Source of the DNA: Gnetum montanum
Taxonomy: Eukaryota > Streptophyta > Gnetopsida > Gnetales > Gnetaceae
Length of the DNA stretch: 64,000 nucleotides
Direction: 5' to 3'
Assembly (NCBI GenBank): GCA_015680685.1
Contig: MNCI01015859.1
Location: 1 to 64,000, forward strand
Of this stretch, positions 46,955 through 59,584 are shown in pieces. The notes under the pieces are model-generated. The model saw nothing but the letters and a program-made list of their open reading frames with translations. It was not told where the DNA came from and did no database searches. The translations under genes and the position numbers were made by a program. The stretch's first letter is position 1. The number at the start of each line of letters is the position of its first letter.

Positions 46955-47763
46955 GACATCACATTATTTTATCTATTGTAATTACAATCATAAGACTATC
47001 AATGTTACAAGGAGTACTGTCACTTGGTGTATTATCCAAGGGAAGAGTTTTATTCATGCCACTTTATTTCTATTTTTATATTTTTGAGAAGCCACCTACC
47101 TTCAGGCATGGGTGGGTAACATGTCTTTCCAGTGGAGCCCTCAAAAATTTATTTTTTGCTATTTTATTTTTTATTTGTGTCAACACTTTAAGGTAGCACT
47201 TATTTTACTCTTCCATTTTTTGTTAGATCTACAAGGATATAATACAACCTTATTAACATGATAGAACTTACAATAATAATCCAAAAAGAATCCACAAGTT
47301 CCCTTGATGTCACATCCTTTTCATCCCCCCTTGGTTCTTCACTCTTCGATATAGGCATAATGACCACATGTTTATTCTTAGTTTGATGATGGAAAGAATA
47401 TCATTATGGCCATGATAAGAACCTCCTATTAATGAAATGGATGGATGGAAATCTCTTATGACTTGATAACATAGAGAAATTTTCACTTTGTTGGGCTACA
47501 TCTTACCTTTATTTGAATGTGTTTTATTAACAATCAAAATTATTTACAATGGATTTAGAAACAAAGTATGAAAGAAATGGAAAAGATAGAAAAAATTATG
47601 AAAAAGTATAAAGCATGAAAAATTTTAAAAGAATGAAAAATGTAAAATAATATGAAAATTTGAAGAAATGGGAGAATATAAAGAATGAGAAAATGTCAAA
47701 GAATGTAAAAGGATGGAAAGAATTATAAAACAAAAAATAGAAAATCACTTATTAATTTTGAAG
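46955..47763 (-). mobile_element. 3' spacer of element C, right of the E1 insertion
   Basis: On the minus strand ACTGGAAAGACATGTTACCC (around 47130) matches B near 55152, and a T-rich stretch (47760-47560) matches the one behind B's integrase and A's protease. Thus this is C's 3' spacer, without RT. No gene is seen. Confidence 0.65.
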
Positions 47764-48376
47764 TCAAAGTAAAGTATCTTCCCCATGACTGAACTCATGG
47801 ACAAGTGTTATGAAAATGCTCCCTAGATCTCCTTGATCAAACACCTTAGGTGGTTCTCCCACCATCTTTATTGATTTAACTATTCTATTATTATCCCATG
47901 TAATTTTGATGGTAGTGGTGTTATGACGATCTAAATCCTTGTTCTCTTTCCCTTTTAGTATATAATTATGAGTTAATTGTTTCATTTTTGGGCTCTTAGT
48001 TGAAATCATTTTCTTAGTTCGGGAATTAGTAAGTATTTCAGATGTTTCCATGCATGTATTAAATAGATTAAGGTTCTTAGTTAGTGGCCATGGGATGTCT
48101 TTTGGTTTTGTGACCTTTGCTTGTTTGGTTGCACACATTGGTTTTTTTATTATTATTGATGTCAACTAGAATAGTAACTATGTTGAAGCTTTGGAGTGTT
48201 GGACCACTATTACACATTTTACTTTCAACAGTCATGCACAAAATTCATTATGTGTGTATGGCTCCATGTGCATCTTTCTTAGAAATCTCAACTGATAAAT
48301 CTCTCACACTTAGCTTAGTGTCAATTGTGCTAAGCCATGCCCTTCCCATAATTATTAGGAATTTCTTATTAACATT
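47764..48376 (-). pseudogene. C protease C-terminal part and downstream linker ORF
   Basis: From 48376 the minus strand reads NKKFLIIMGRAWLSTID, the C-terminal protease block also present in A (IIMGRAWLSTI). It then continues, after stops, into a 133-codon open stretch (48165-47764) beginning PMCATKQAKVTKPKDIPWP and ending KVFDQGDLGSIFITLVHEFS. The first part matches the A and B linker behind the protease. The rest has no counterpart in A or B, and I cannot name a domain. Confidence 0.7.
48372..48376. repeat. Left target-site duplication of B (diverged)
   Basis: ACATT against GAATC at 60435-60439, only two of five agreeing. Removing B plus one 5-base copy puts the two protease halves in one frame with exactly the spacing seen in A's protease, which supports this border. 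Confidence 0.6.
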
Positions 48377-49247
48377 TGATTAGTCGCAGATTGGCCATGT
48401 CAACTAGGCCTCGTCAACGCATCATTTGATGCATTGATGTGGTCCCATCAACACAAGGCCTTTTTTTGCCTATAAATTCATGCCAACCCATCATGTTTAA
48501 GCATCATTCTATCATAGGTGTAATGAAGGTCTTGTAGTTATTTCATTTAAAAGTTAGAATATTTTCCTGAGTGCCTGTAGTAGGAGTCATTAAGTGTATA
48601 GATCTTTATTCGAGCATTGTCGTACCTAAGCACAACAATGTGTACAAAAATAAAGATGAGTTTCTTGATAAATCTTGCAACATTCTAGATAGCTTAAATA
48701 TTTTATTCATGCATTTAATTCTTTTAGTTATTTATTCAATGTTCCTTACTAAATAAGCTAATTAAGAAATTAAGAAAAATAAGCTAAATAGTAATTAAGT
48801 AAACACATAAGTACAACCACTTCAATCATGTGTATAATGTTTGGTAATCCAAGAAATGCTTAATGCTTGGTAACCTAGCAAAGTTATATGTGTTCAGGAT
48901 GTGTATGTCAAGTGTGACTAAATACTTATGTTACGACTAGTTACACAATAGTTAGCCAATTAGATTAAAGTAGACGTTAAATTACTTTATTCCTTATCCT
49001 ATTTATTTCAAGTACCAAAACCATAAACCAAAAAATGATAAAAATCATGTGCCTCAATTACACTTAAACCATACCCTTAAGCTTCATAACTGTAGTTGGG
49101 AAGAAAACAAACATTCTTAACACCCAATTTACTTCCTAGAGAACTAGTGCACTAGAAAACTATAGAGTCCATAGAATTCGACTAGGTTATGTGTAAATGC
49201 TTTGTGATTTGTATGGTTTGGTGTAGGGGTACCTTGACTGCTCATCG
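48377..49247 (+). repeat. B 5' LTR
   Basis: 871 bases, TGATTAG to CTCATCG (one base decayed at each end compared with the 3' LTR). TATAAATT at 48471. It shares GTAGTAGGAGTCAT, TTTATTCGAGCA and the doubled GGTAAYCC block with A's LTR, so A and B are related families. Confidence 0.92.
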
Positions 49248-49248
49248 T

Positions 49249-49266
49249 TGGTGTCATTTCCAGGGG
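49249..49266 (+). promoter_or_regulatory. B primer binding site (decayed tRNA-Asp type)
   Basis: TGGTGTCATTTCCAGGGG, matching A's TGGCGCCGTTGACGGGG except at the CG positions and two others. Both CG dinucleotides in the first half are lost. Confidence 0.7.
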
Positions 49267-49401
49267 CTTCTTTTTGTTTGAAACATGCATTATCTAAGAT
49301 TAGTGGACATCACTAACATTGTTGGATGAACCCTAAGGTCAACATCACTCTCACACGTAATATAATTATATAAGCACACTGATATTCTATTTATTTGCAA
49401 A

Positions 49402-50345
49402 ATGTTTTCTTCTCTTAAGCATGATGATGTTATACCACCAATCCCATAAGAGTGCAAAGTGATATATACTCATCTAGATGAGTATGTGCCTAATTTCACC
49501 TTCATCCTACACTAGGATGAACAACTGCAATGGCATGACATAGAAGGTAACATTGTAATACCTCTCAATCAATCTATTCCTGTGGTGTTGCTTCAAACTA
49601 TTAAGAATTTAGGCATCCATGATCTTCAAGAGGAGTACGTTGTGCATGATTATGACTACTAAGACTACCGTCCCACTAAAACACAACATAAGAGAGATCA
49701 ACACCAAGAGAAGCAACATGAAATTGTGAAAAGGAAATAGTTCACCAATCCCTTGTTCCTACTAAATCAAGATGATAATGAGGAACCTCTCTCTGGGGGC
49801 TCTCTACATGAAAATTCTCCACCCCTTATTATTGGTGATGGGGATGTGAACCTGAATCTACATTCCACTATCAACAAACTAGGTTCAGGTAAAGATGGAA
49901 ATCAAGGCAAGGGCTCAAACAAGCATCAATATGATAAGAAACTTGATAAACTTGGCCATGACAACCAAAGGGGAGTTTGCAAATACCATGATGATGGTAG
50001 TCTTCCTCCCTCTTCATCCTCTTCATTTGCATAGTTTTCTTCTTCCTCTTCTTTTGGTTCTGAAAAATGTCATAAAAGGAACAATCATGATCAAGGTGAG
50101 TAGCAAGATAATCATAATGATCGCCATGCCCACAATAATTGATGAGGTAATAGAGGACATCATTGAAAATAAAAAAATAATAACAATGATGAGTCTTTAT
50201 TGGTAACTTGAAGCATGATTAACATTGTAGAGGCAGTCAAGATCCCAACTAGGCATGTGAAAGATAGTTATATCAAGCACTTAAACATGAATAATATCCC
50301 AAGATTTGAGGGGGATATAACTTTGATCCATAGAACCATATACAA
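49402..50345 (+). pseudogene. gag: B gag remnant with core deleted
   Basis: From ATG at 49402 the HLDEYVPNFTFILH block (49468) follows with stops between. A polar Ser/Asp/Lys region lies at 49750-50200. Near 50222 IVEAVKIPTRHVKDS and MNNIPRFEGD match A 10710-10790. The match then jumps at about 50345 to the part equivalent to A 11940. The whole gag core and zinc-knuckle region, about 1.1 kb in A, is missing. B therefore could not make its own particle. Confidence 0.82.
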
Positions 50346-51240
50346 GTCATGCCTCATTCCAACATCACTATTATCCTGAAGAGTACCATCAAACTTATTC
50401 ACCATCTACTCAAGGGAAGCACCTATATCCATACCACCCTACACATTCGTTTGCACACATCCCTCTACTCTTAACCAAATTACCTCCTGATCCATTCATG
50501 CAATGTGAAATTCACCCATAGCCACAATAAGGAAATGCTATGATGGTTGTAAATTTACAACTGGCCTTCTAGCTGAGTGGTTCAGATAATCGATCCAAGA
50601 AAAGATCATTTTTTCGACACAACAGTTCCCCCAAATCCTCACAACCTAACATGGCTAGTCACCCTGTATCTCCAACATCCTCATCCTTTACATCAAACAC
50701 ATTCGAGAGTCCTTCAAACCAAACTACATTGTAGATCCACATTGTGATGTTAACTCATGCTATGTCTGATTGGATCAAGGTTGGCAACCTTCTCATGAAG
50801 AGATTTGACCCAAGAAGTCCTATTATTTACTTATAGATCATTGGACATGAGCCATGTAAAGCTCTTCTTGATTCTATTTCTAGTGTTAATCTCACCTCCT
50901 ATGATATGTACAAGGCCTGGAACCTACCACCTCTCAAGAAGAGTAATATCCATTTCGAATTGGCATGCCAGTCAATCATTATCCCTTTGGGGTTAGTGAA
51001 GGACATTGTAACCATAGTTTGTGGGTGGTCCTATCTTGTCGATCTTTTGGTGATCAAGGTAGAAAACTACAAAGTTGACTTTCCCATCTTTATGGGACAT
51101 GCATGGTTGAGCACAATTGATGCACGAATGGGCATCAAGAACCTTTCCTTGGAAATCTCCAAGGCAAATGAATTTGAATAACTTGAGAAGAAGTGAGTTC
51201 TATGCATGATGTACAACAATAACATGTGCAATTGCATGTA
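50346..51240 (+). pseudogene. B proline-rich linker and protease (decayed)
   Basis: QHHYYPEEYHQTYSP (50360) matches A's QHHYQAHEYYRTPSP. KKRSFFRHNSPKSSQP is at 50600. The protease (50780-51180) reads HEPCKALLDSISSVNL, MYKAWNLPPLKKSNI, SIIIPLGLVKDIVTIV, VDLLVI and FPIFMGHAWLSTIDA. The catalytic Asp-Ser is kept, but the following Gly is Ile. Several stops are present. Confidence 0.85.
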
Positions 51241-52500
51241 GAAAATATGGTCCATTAAAAGTACATTCATCAAAGCATGTAATTAATGTATGCATGAAAC
51301 TGATATCCAAAGGTGCCTATACATAGTAGCCAGAAAATAGAAGGGCACCTAGTGGTTGACAGCTAACTCAAATAGCAGCACAATATGCATGAAACCTACT
51401 AAGATTTTGACATGTGCCTATGTTGAAGACATGGATGATCTTGAGTACGTTCATCACTAACTCTTTGATAATGAAAATGATGATACCTATTGGGGAGAGT
51501 TGGAGATCCTTAATAATTTCAAGTAAGAGCCCCTAGAGTTAAAAAATTTACAAGTTGGCATGGAGAATGCATTTTTAGATAATGGAAAACTAGTTATAAT
51601 CAATATAAATCTTGCACCTGAACAAAAAGATAAGTTGTTGAAGGTGGTCAACAAATGGCCGACAACCTTTTCTTGGTCATATCCTGAGCTAACTAGAATT
51701 GATCTAAGGATAGGCCAGCATCATACTTACACTAACCTAACCATGAAGCCAAGAAGGTGGCCACAGAGGCGATTGAACTACACATTTAAGCATATCATCA
51801 AGGAGGAAATAGAACAACTCCTCATGGTAGTATACATTTATCCCATCACAAATAATAAGTGGGTTAGCCCACTTGTAATTGTGCCAAAGAAAGGTGATAA
51901 GTGGCAGGTCTGCATCGACTTTAGGTTATTGAATATGGAAACATTTAAAGATCATTTTCCATTGTCATTTGTGGACCAAGTGTTAGACACTATATCTGGG
52001 CATTGTTATTATAGCTTCTTGGATGATTATAGTGGCTATAACCAAATCTAGATTGTGCTTGAGGATTAGGCCAAAACAACATTCATGAGTCCCTGGGGGA
52101 CGTTTACATATTGCAAGATGTTGTTCAATCTGTGCAATGCCCCTATAATATTCCAATGCCTAGTCCTTAGTATTTTTCAACAACAAATTGGTAGCAGGAT
52201 AGAGGTCTTTATGGATGACTTCTCTACCTATGGGGCTACATTTGAGCAAGCCCTAGACAACTTTGAGTAAGTATTAAAAAGATTTGTTGAAATAAACCTT
52301 AGGATCAATTGGCAGAAAAGCCATTTAATGGTCTAGGAAGGCATAGTACTGAGGCTTAGAATTACTTAGGTAGGGATTGAGGTAGACTCAAAAATGATAA
52401 GGATCATCAAAGGAATCACGCACCAACCAAAGAAAATCAAAGACATCTAATCATTTCTTGGACACACTAGCTACTATTGAAAATCTATAGAAAATTTCTC
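51241..52500 (+). pseudogene. B reverse transcriptase
   Basis: A 163-codon open stretch from 51560 holds the pre-RT linker (PELTRIDLRIGQHH) and RT blocks: VSPLVIVPKKGDKWQVCIDF, FPLSFVDQVLDTI and YSFLDDYSGYNQI, with the first catalytic Asp present. After a stop it continues MSPWGTFTYCKMLFNLCNAP (52085) and FMDDFSTYGATFEQ (52210), so the catalytic Asp pair is intact. LRINWQKSHLM and IKDI*SFLGHTSYY close the domain. It copies element RNA into DNA. Stops occur about every 60-160 codons. Confidence 0.92.
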
Positions 52501-53100
52501 TAAGATCGCAAAGCCATTAGTTGGGCTTACAAAGAAAATGCTTCATTCATCTAGACCATGGAGTGTGAACATGCATTCTAACAGCTAAAGGAAAAACTCA
52601 TAAAAAATTTAATTCTATAAGCATGATACTAGTCCTAACCATTTCACATAATGACCAATGCATCTAATTATGCCTTGGGAGTTATGCTTATGCATTTGGA
52701 TGATAAGAAATGTCCATATTACATGCATTGTGCAAGTCAAAGCATTGTTGGTGCACAATTGAATTACACTAAAATGAAGAGAGAACTAATGGCAGTGGTG
52801 TATGCTCTCAAAATGTTTAGGAACTATGTGCTTGTCTATAAATTTTTTGTGTACACAAATCATAGTGCCATCCACTTCCTAATGAACAAGCCAATGGTGA
52901 GCCCCCGTATCATACAGTGGCTCGTGATATTATAGGAATTTGATCTCACAATGGTAGATCAAAAAAGAACTAATAATGTGATTTCTGACCATCTCTCTCT
53001 ATTAAGATGGGACAAGAAAGAGGAGGAGAGCCCACTCTTTGATCAATTTCTAGATGAACTTCTCTTTACAAGAGCAATAAATGACCTAAGTGCTCGTTGA
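52501..53100 (+). pseudogene. B RNase H
   Basis: From 52651: MTNASNYALGVMLM, QLNYTKMKRELMAVVYAL, YKFFVYTNHSAIHFLMNK and QWLVIL, then EFDLTMVDQKRTNNVISDHL to 53000. The two positions normally TDAS and YTDH read TNAS and YTNH, so both active-site Asp are Asn (G-to-A changes); the Glu of KREL remains. It would not cut RNA. Confidence 0.88.
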
Positions 53101-54345
53101 ATCAAAATGGTATGATGACATCCTCACTTACCTTCTCACTCAAGAGATGACACAAGATCTGGTCTTTAGGAAAAAACAATAGTTTCTTCATTGGGCTAAG
53201 TACTTCATGGAAATCAACAAGAACCTTTATAAGGTATGCATTGCTAACCTGGTTTGTTGGTGTGTCCCCGATGCAGACTAATTGCACATTCTCTAGATGC
53301 TTACGAAGGCCCCTATGGAGGCCACTATGTTGGGAGATGCATGATCATAAAAATCCTAATGGCAAGATATTATTGGCCTACAATTTTTAGGGATGTCCAT
53401 TAGTTTATCTAATCTTGTGAGTGTTGTCAACGAGATGGTGGGATGACTACTCGAATAGAGGATCTTCAATAGTGGATTCAACCATTGGAGTTCTTGGACA
53501 TATGAGGCATAGACTTCATGGGTCCTATCACACCCATGTCCAATTAAAAGGCATACATCATCATAGTAATCGACTATTGCACCAAATGGGTAGAAGTAGC
53601 AACTAACACTGATTGTACATCATTAGTTGTTGCTTGATTTATACAACAACATATTGTAAATAGGTTTTGTGTGCCACATGCACTAATTTTTGATAATGGA
53701 ACCCATTTTATAGGAAGTTGATGTAACACTTAGGGTTTGAACATAAATTAACAACACCCTATCACCCCCAAGCCAATGGTTAAGCAAATGTCACCAATAG
53801 GGAGATCACAAAGATCGTAACAAGGACTGTAAGCAAATATATGAGAGACTAGAGCACAAAACTTAATGACACCCTTTGGGCCTACCACTTCACATGGAAA
53901 CTCTCTATAGGCTACTCTCCCTATGAGTTAGCATATATAAAACTTCCAACACTTCCAGTCCAATCCAAGCATCATACACTTTCAACAGCCTATGACTTGG
54001 ACCTTGACCTGAGCCTAGCATAAAGAGAAAGATTGATCAACCTGAATGTGCTAGATGAAAATTGATCAGTGGCCTTATCTTTAAATGAAGTGCACAAGGC
54101 ATACAACAAGAGACATCATAACCTTAGAATATGAAAAGCAAAATTTCAATATGGAGATAAGGTTCTCTATTGGAACCCCACACATGTACCCCAGAAAACA
54201 AAGTTCCAAACATTGTGGGAGGAACCTTATATAATTGATGAAACCTTTTTCTCTAGGCCCATGTTAATATACAAACTTAAGAGCCCACACAAAAATTAGC
54301 TAGTCAACATTCAATAAGTAAGACCTTTCCTAGAGCCAAGATAAG
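53101..54345 (+). pseudogene. B integrase
   Basis: The zinc finger (53305-53440) has H in GGHYVGR, H in FRDVH and CECCQRD, so the HHCC set is complete. In the core, IDFMGPI (53507) and DNGTHFIG (53694) keep two catalytic Asp. The expected Glu after QANG is Asn, beside a stop. NREITKIVTRTVSKY, LWAYHFTWKLSIGYSP, the KAKFQYGDKVLYWN block and GSPHKN*LVNIQ-like end follow. No chromodomain is seen. Its role would be insertion of the DNA copy. Confidence 0.88.
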
Positions 54346-56469
54346 CCAATGCAGCTACTACCTCATTGGATGGACAAATATGCTCTATATTCCTCATCTC
54401 CTACTTTCAACTTAATTATAAAGAAGATTGTCATTCATGCTAATCACACACATGGCTCCTAAATTTTTCACTTTTTGTTTTACACTTTGTTGATTTGTAC
54501 CTCTTTTTGGTTTTCCACTTTATTAATTTTCTCAAAAAAAATTTTACAACATTGTTAGTATGTATTATCTTTCTTGAGTATGCTATACTTTATTATATAT
54601 TTTACTTTATTTTTTGTGTGAATTTTCATTATTTTTGGTAATAAAAGTGTTTTATTATTGCAAGACACAATGCCAATGTTGTTGTTTACTAAAGGTGGTT
54701 GGTGCCTAATATTTTAATTGCTAATGTCTAGTTTCTATTTTTGAATTCTAATGTCTAATGACTAAGACATGATTTATTTTTCATGGAACAGGCAGTGAGT
54801 CCATGACATCCATCCATCCATAAACTCTATGGTTTTTCTTGTTTTGAAAATATGAGGTCCCTTCCATTAAATAAACTTTTAATAAATTTGTGACCTTGGT
54901 AGTTTCTAGAATTCAATAGGATTCAAAGATTTGCATAGGGTGTGACTTCAAGGGGACTCAATACTCTTTGTACTCTTCTACTTGGGTGGTTGAGTGTTTT
55001 CATTAACTTCTTACCATTCTGAGTTGACCACTAATAGGAAGTTAAATAAAATATTTGCATGGTGTGGTCCTCATTTCAAAAAAAAAAACATGATGGGGAT
55101 TCAAAGCACATCCGTTAGACAAATAGATGGGCTACAGGAACTGGCATGGAACTGGAAAGACATGTTACCCATGCTTCAAGGTCCCCTCTAACTAAGGCTT
55201 TCTCTCACTTCCTATTTCTCTTTTCTTGTCTTTATGGAATAATGGTACTTTTGTGGAAGCAATATTGTGTCTTGAGGGGGTGGATCAGTCTTGGAGTGGG
55301 AATGCAAAGTCACTAAAAGTGGTTGGTTTTGATTTGGACTAAGGGTGGATTAGCTCAGGTCATTTTAAACACAAACTTCACAAGGGACCTCTTATGATCT
55401 TAATTCGGGATTCCATCCCACCTTCTTGATCATTCATCTATCTACTTTAACTCACCTCATTGTTAGTTTCTATGTTATGCTCAATGTCTTAGTTTGACAT
55501 GTTGAAATTATTGAATAGATTCTTCCTAGTTGGTCCTTAACTTTTCATAACCATTAATCGACTATGGGGCGCATGGATTCCTTAGTTAAGGTTATGCAAG
55601 GGAAAAAAGGGCATGTGCCTACTATCAGGAGGACCTACTTGCATATCTCTTGGTATGAATAGCTAAGTCGCCTACCTTAGACATTACTGCAATCATCTCT
55701 TTCACGTTCCCCATTGTGCATCCAACTTTGTGCTCCTTAAACTTTCTTAAACTTCATTCTCCAATCATTTTCTTAAAATTTCCCAATTTTCTAAATTTTC
55801 TAAACTCCAACACCCTCTTCTACTATTTTCATCATGTTTGTGATTTTTTGGAATTTCATTTAACTCAATTTTACTCAAAAAATCCTTGTATTTTAAAATT
55901 TTGACCAAAGTCAATGGTGGTCAACAACTACATCAACTAGGCCTAGTCAATGTAGCTGATCCCATCGACTAGGCCCCATCGATGCAACACAAAAATGTCT
56001 ATTCTTGAGCACCTTGAAATTTTTTATCATTTTCTTTACAACAAGAGAGGAGTTTTTACCATTTTTCAAATCCCCAAACCTTCTAAGGCCCATACCTTCC
56101 CCCAGACATTTGTCCAAATTACTCTATTTTCTTGATTCTACAACTATCAGAGGTAAGCTCTTACTCATAGGGGCTATAAACCTTAAGGTTTCTATGAGAA
56201 TTTTTTTAAAATTTTTCTAACTCCCATAAAGGATTAAAAAAAATAATGATATTGAACCATTACTTTTTGAGAGTTTGACCCTTCCAAAACCCTCCAGTAT
56301 GACTATAATTACTTATTAATATTAAGATATAAATCAATTGATTATTAGAATTGATCAAATCAGTAATAATTACAACTTAGCTAGGTGTAACTTTCCTAAC
56401 AAGATAAGGTATCTCAATTGTTTCATGTTACATAATAATTTCTAAGCTATGGTCACATTGTGATTATAG
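54346..56469 (+). other. B spacer between pol and 3' ORF, with candidate intron
   Basis: A T-rich part (54430-54660) is followed by blocks shared with A (TTGCATGGTGTGG, AAGGTCCCCTCTAACTAAGG, AAAAGGGCATGTGCC). Near 56153 CAG|GTAAGCTC is a good donor and TTGTGATTATAG at 56469 a possible acceptor just before ATGGCA. The spacing fits a 317-base intron. A has the acceptor but not the same donor. Confidence 0.5.
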
Positions 56470-59340
56470 ATGGCACTGAGACCAAAATGACTACAAGAAA
56501 GAGGATCATCTCAACCAAGGAAGAAATGACCCTGAACTAGAAAGGGCCAACAAGAATAATCCCAAGAACATGCAGAAGAAATCAATGTAATGGGACCTCT
56601 TTGGGAGGAGCCTAAAGTGGAATCTATTCAACAAATTCCTAAGGAAGAAGTTGCAATAGAACAATCATAGTGAGGGAANAAAATTCCTAAGGAAGAAGTT
56701 GCAATAGAACAATCATAGTGAGGGAAGGCACTAGAGCCCGTATCAAGACTTGAAGTCACACTAACACAAGCCTACCTCAACATAATCAAGCCTTGTGATG
56801 TCTAATACTTAGTTCTCTGAGAACTAAATTTTAGGCCATTTTTAGAACATGCTCCAATAGAGGTAAAGACATAATTTCAAACCTCTTCTATGTGACCAAT
56901 CATCACTCCTAGTGGGAAGTGGTACATGAGAGAGATGTACCTCTTATGAAACAATAGATGGGCAGGTTCCACCATGAAAATCAAGGACATTCAAGTGTTC
57001 TACTCAGTTGAAGCCATCGTGTAGGCTCTTAGGCTACCTGATTTTGGAACACAATTGGTAGAGATGTCTATGCAAGCTAATCAGAAGGCCAAAAAAGGAG
57101 TGGACCCAGCAATGTTATGGGGTTGACCACAAGGAAATTGGTGTGCTCACATTAGCAAAGTGCATATGCTTTAAGATATTGGCCTATCACCTCAATTTGA
57201 TGGTGAGGCCAAGTAAGGTAACTACCTTCTCTATCTAAGCATGCACTACTCTAAGTGAAATATTTTCAACAAACCTTCGACAATTGATTTATTTAGAGAT
57301 AGAAAAGTATTTCAAATAAAATGAACATGAAAGGAAAACCCTACCTTTTTCATTCCTTATCTAGAAACTTTGCAAAAGGACAAGGATAATCCGCTATGCA
57401 AACGACATAATCAGGCATACTCCTATGGGCTCTTGGTCTAAAATGATGAGAGATAAGATGCTTTCCATGTCTAAGGAAGAGGAGCATCATCCACCACCTC
57501 CACCACCCACTCAAGAAACAATGTTGAAGGCCTACACAGCCATTGAGCACTTGTGAGAAATCTTAGAACAGCTCTTGCATGAGTAGAAGTAACGAGTAGG
57601 GATGAGTGGTGGAGATCCATCTATATATTGAGCTATGATGAGTCACCATAATGAGGTGGATCAAATAGTTAGTCAGATGGAGGGAGGTGGCCCAATAATC
57701 TCAGCCCAATGAATGTAGATATACACAAGATCAAATCCTAGTTCTCAAGAGGTGACGATGTCTCTATCTCAACACCATTTATTTCTAGAAATCTCTAGGA
57801 ATGTCACCTCCTTTTCGGTTAGCTTGGAAGAAGGTGAGGGGGTAATTGTACTAGTGATGAAAAACCAAGAGCATGAAACAACTACAAAAGTGGTTGTTGA
57901 CTAAATTGCGAAGCACTTAATGCACCTGCGATGTCTATACTAGATGTATTTGCACATCAAGATGTGCATATGTCCACAATAACTATCAGTAGAAGATTAA
58001 GTGTAGCCCAACATGAAGAGTTATTAGACTAACTAGTGGGAACCAGGAAACTAATTCCATATATCTTTGATTTTTTGGACAACATTACTTTAACCCAGTC
58101 AGGGCTACTTAAGGTAAAGGGGAAATGTACTATCTTGGAAGGGCATCTTGAAATGGCTCAAGCACAAAACCAATGGTTGGCTACCCAGGTTGCTGAATTA
58201 CTTACCCACTTTGATATCCCTACACTTCTTAACCATTCAATAACTAGAGATGAAGCTTTTCAACAATTTTAAGAATGATTAAAATAGTTGAGGAGGGAAT
58301 GATGATGTTTATTTTTAACCAATCAATGGTCGAAGCCAAGATCTATTCACTTTAAAAGGACTTGGTTTAGACACGCCAGGAAAATGAAACACTGATCACA
58401 GAAAACTATCACCTACAAAATATTGATGCACAAAAACAACAAATGCAAGAATTCATCCATCAATAGCAAGAGTAGCTAGCCAAAGCAAACACAAAATTGA
58501 GAAAATTGGTAGCAAAAAATCATAGTCTATTTATGAAGGAAGTCTATGCCTTACGCCAAAAATATACTACTAAAATTACTACTTGGAAGAATGTGGCACT
58601 CAAATTTGAGAGAGTCAAGAATCACTACAAAGACTATGTTGGCCTACAGAAAGAGGTAAATGAGAAGATATCCAAATGGCTAAGGCAAAAGTAAATGAGG
58701 CCCTCTAGTAACAAAGAGAAGTTTGACAACCTATCATTGATGGGATAGATGCCTATAACAAAGCAAAGATCTGCATGAAGGAGTTGCAGATCGAAGAAAT
58801 GATAGAATATATGGAATTGGCCAATCTTTAGTATGCAAACCTAGCAATGTTAATTGCTAGATGGTCATGGTTGGAAGTTGGAAACTAGGTGGCCAGCTCA
58901 TACTTGTTGTACGAGGCTGAGTTCAAGCACCACAAGGACACCAAGCAAAAGCTTGAGACGAAAAAATTTAAACTCAAAGTTCTTAAGGCATGATTCACTG
59001 ACCAATAATGAACTATCAAGAACCTAGCCAAGAAAATGAATGATTACCAAGAGCTGCAAAACACAGTTAGGGCATTTGATATCAAACGCAAATAGTTCAC
59101 TACCTATTTTGTCAATGCTAAGGAGCTATTCCCAGCAATTCCTTGTCCTTAAAATGTGCCCATTCCAACCCACATTGGCAAAGCTATGCAAACCATGCAT
59201 GATCTTAGGAGTAAGAAGAAAAAATAAAAGCATTACTGGATGCTTTCCATTTACTATGAAAAGTTGCAGTAATAGTTGAACAACCATAATAGTCTTAACC
59301 ACCACATGTGCCTAAAGCTAGAGAAGGTCCGTCAAAGCCT
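56470..59340 (+). pseudogene. B 3' ORF: plant-transposon domain plus coiled coil
   Basis: After ATGGCA an acidic stretch (EEINVMGPLWEEPKVES) leads to a domain at about 56915-57440: WYMREMYLL, the MKIKDIQVFYSVEAIV block, LRLPDFG, LIYLEIEKYFK and LPFSFLI*KLCKRTRI. The order fits the 'putative plant transposon protein' domain (W..V.EFY, ..V.FS.EAI...LGLPD, LI..EI, LPFPSLI..LC.RA). HHPPPPPPTQE follows, then a long Lys/Glu/Gln-rich, coiled-coil-like part (58036-59260). No signal peptide or membrane segment is evident, so an envelope role is not supported. Many stops. A has lost this ORF. Confidence 0.7.
56633..56726. other. 46-base duplication flanking a single N (assembly join)
   Basis: Bases 56633-56678 are repeated exactly at 56681-56726 around N and A, like the case at 4500-4593. 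Confidence 0.8.
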
Positions 59341-59584
59341 CCATCACTTAGGACAGTGTGATCTTTTTAATTACCTCATGCCATCAAAGGATTTGTTGTC
59401 TAATTTTTATTTAGTATTCAATTTTGTGTTGTGAACAACACAATTTGTAATTTTCTTGATCCGCACACTTGGGCACTCAATTTTGTCATGTAGATTTGTT
59501 AAAGTCATGTGCTAGTCAATAATCCCATACCTTTCCAATTTTTTGAATAACTTGAGGACAAGTTTTCATTCAGTCATAGGGTTA
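59341..59584 (+). other. B 3' untranslated end and polypurine tract
   Basis: AATAATCCCATACC and GAGGACAAGTTTTCATTCAGTC match A 14580-14640. ATAGGGTTA at 59576-59584 is the decayed polypurine tract. Confidence 0.7.

Noticed and set aside
56470-59340. Envelope-like gene in B
   Set aside because: No signal peptide, no membrane segment and no cysteine pattern seen; the domain looks like the plant transposon protein family with a coiled coil.
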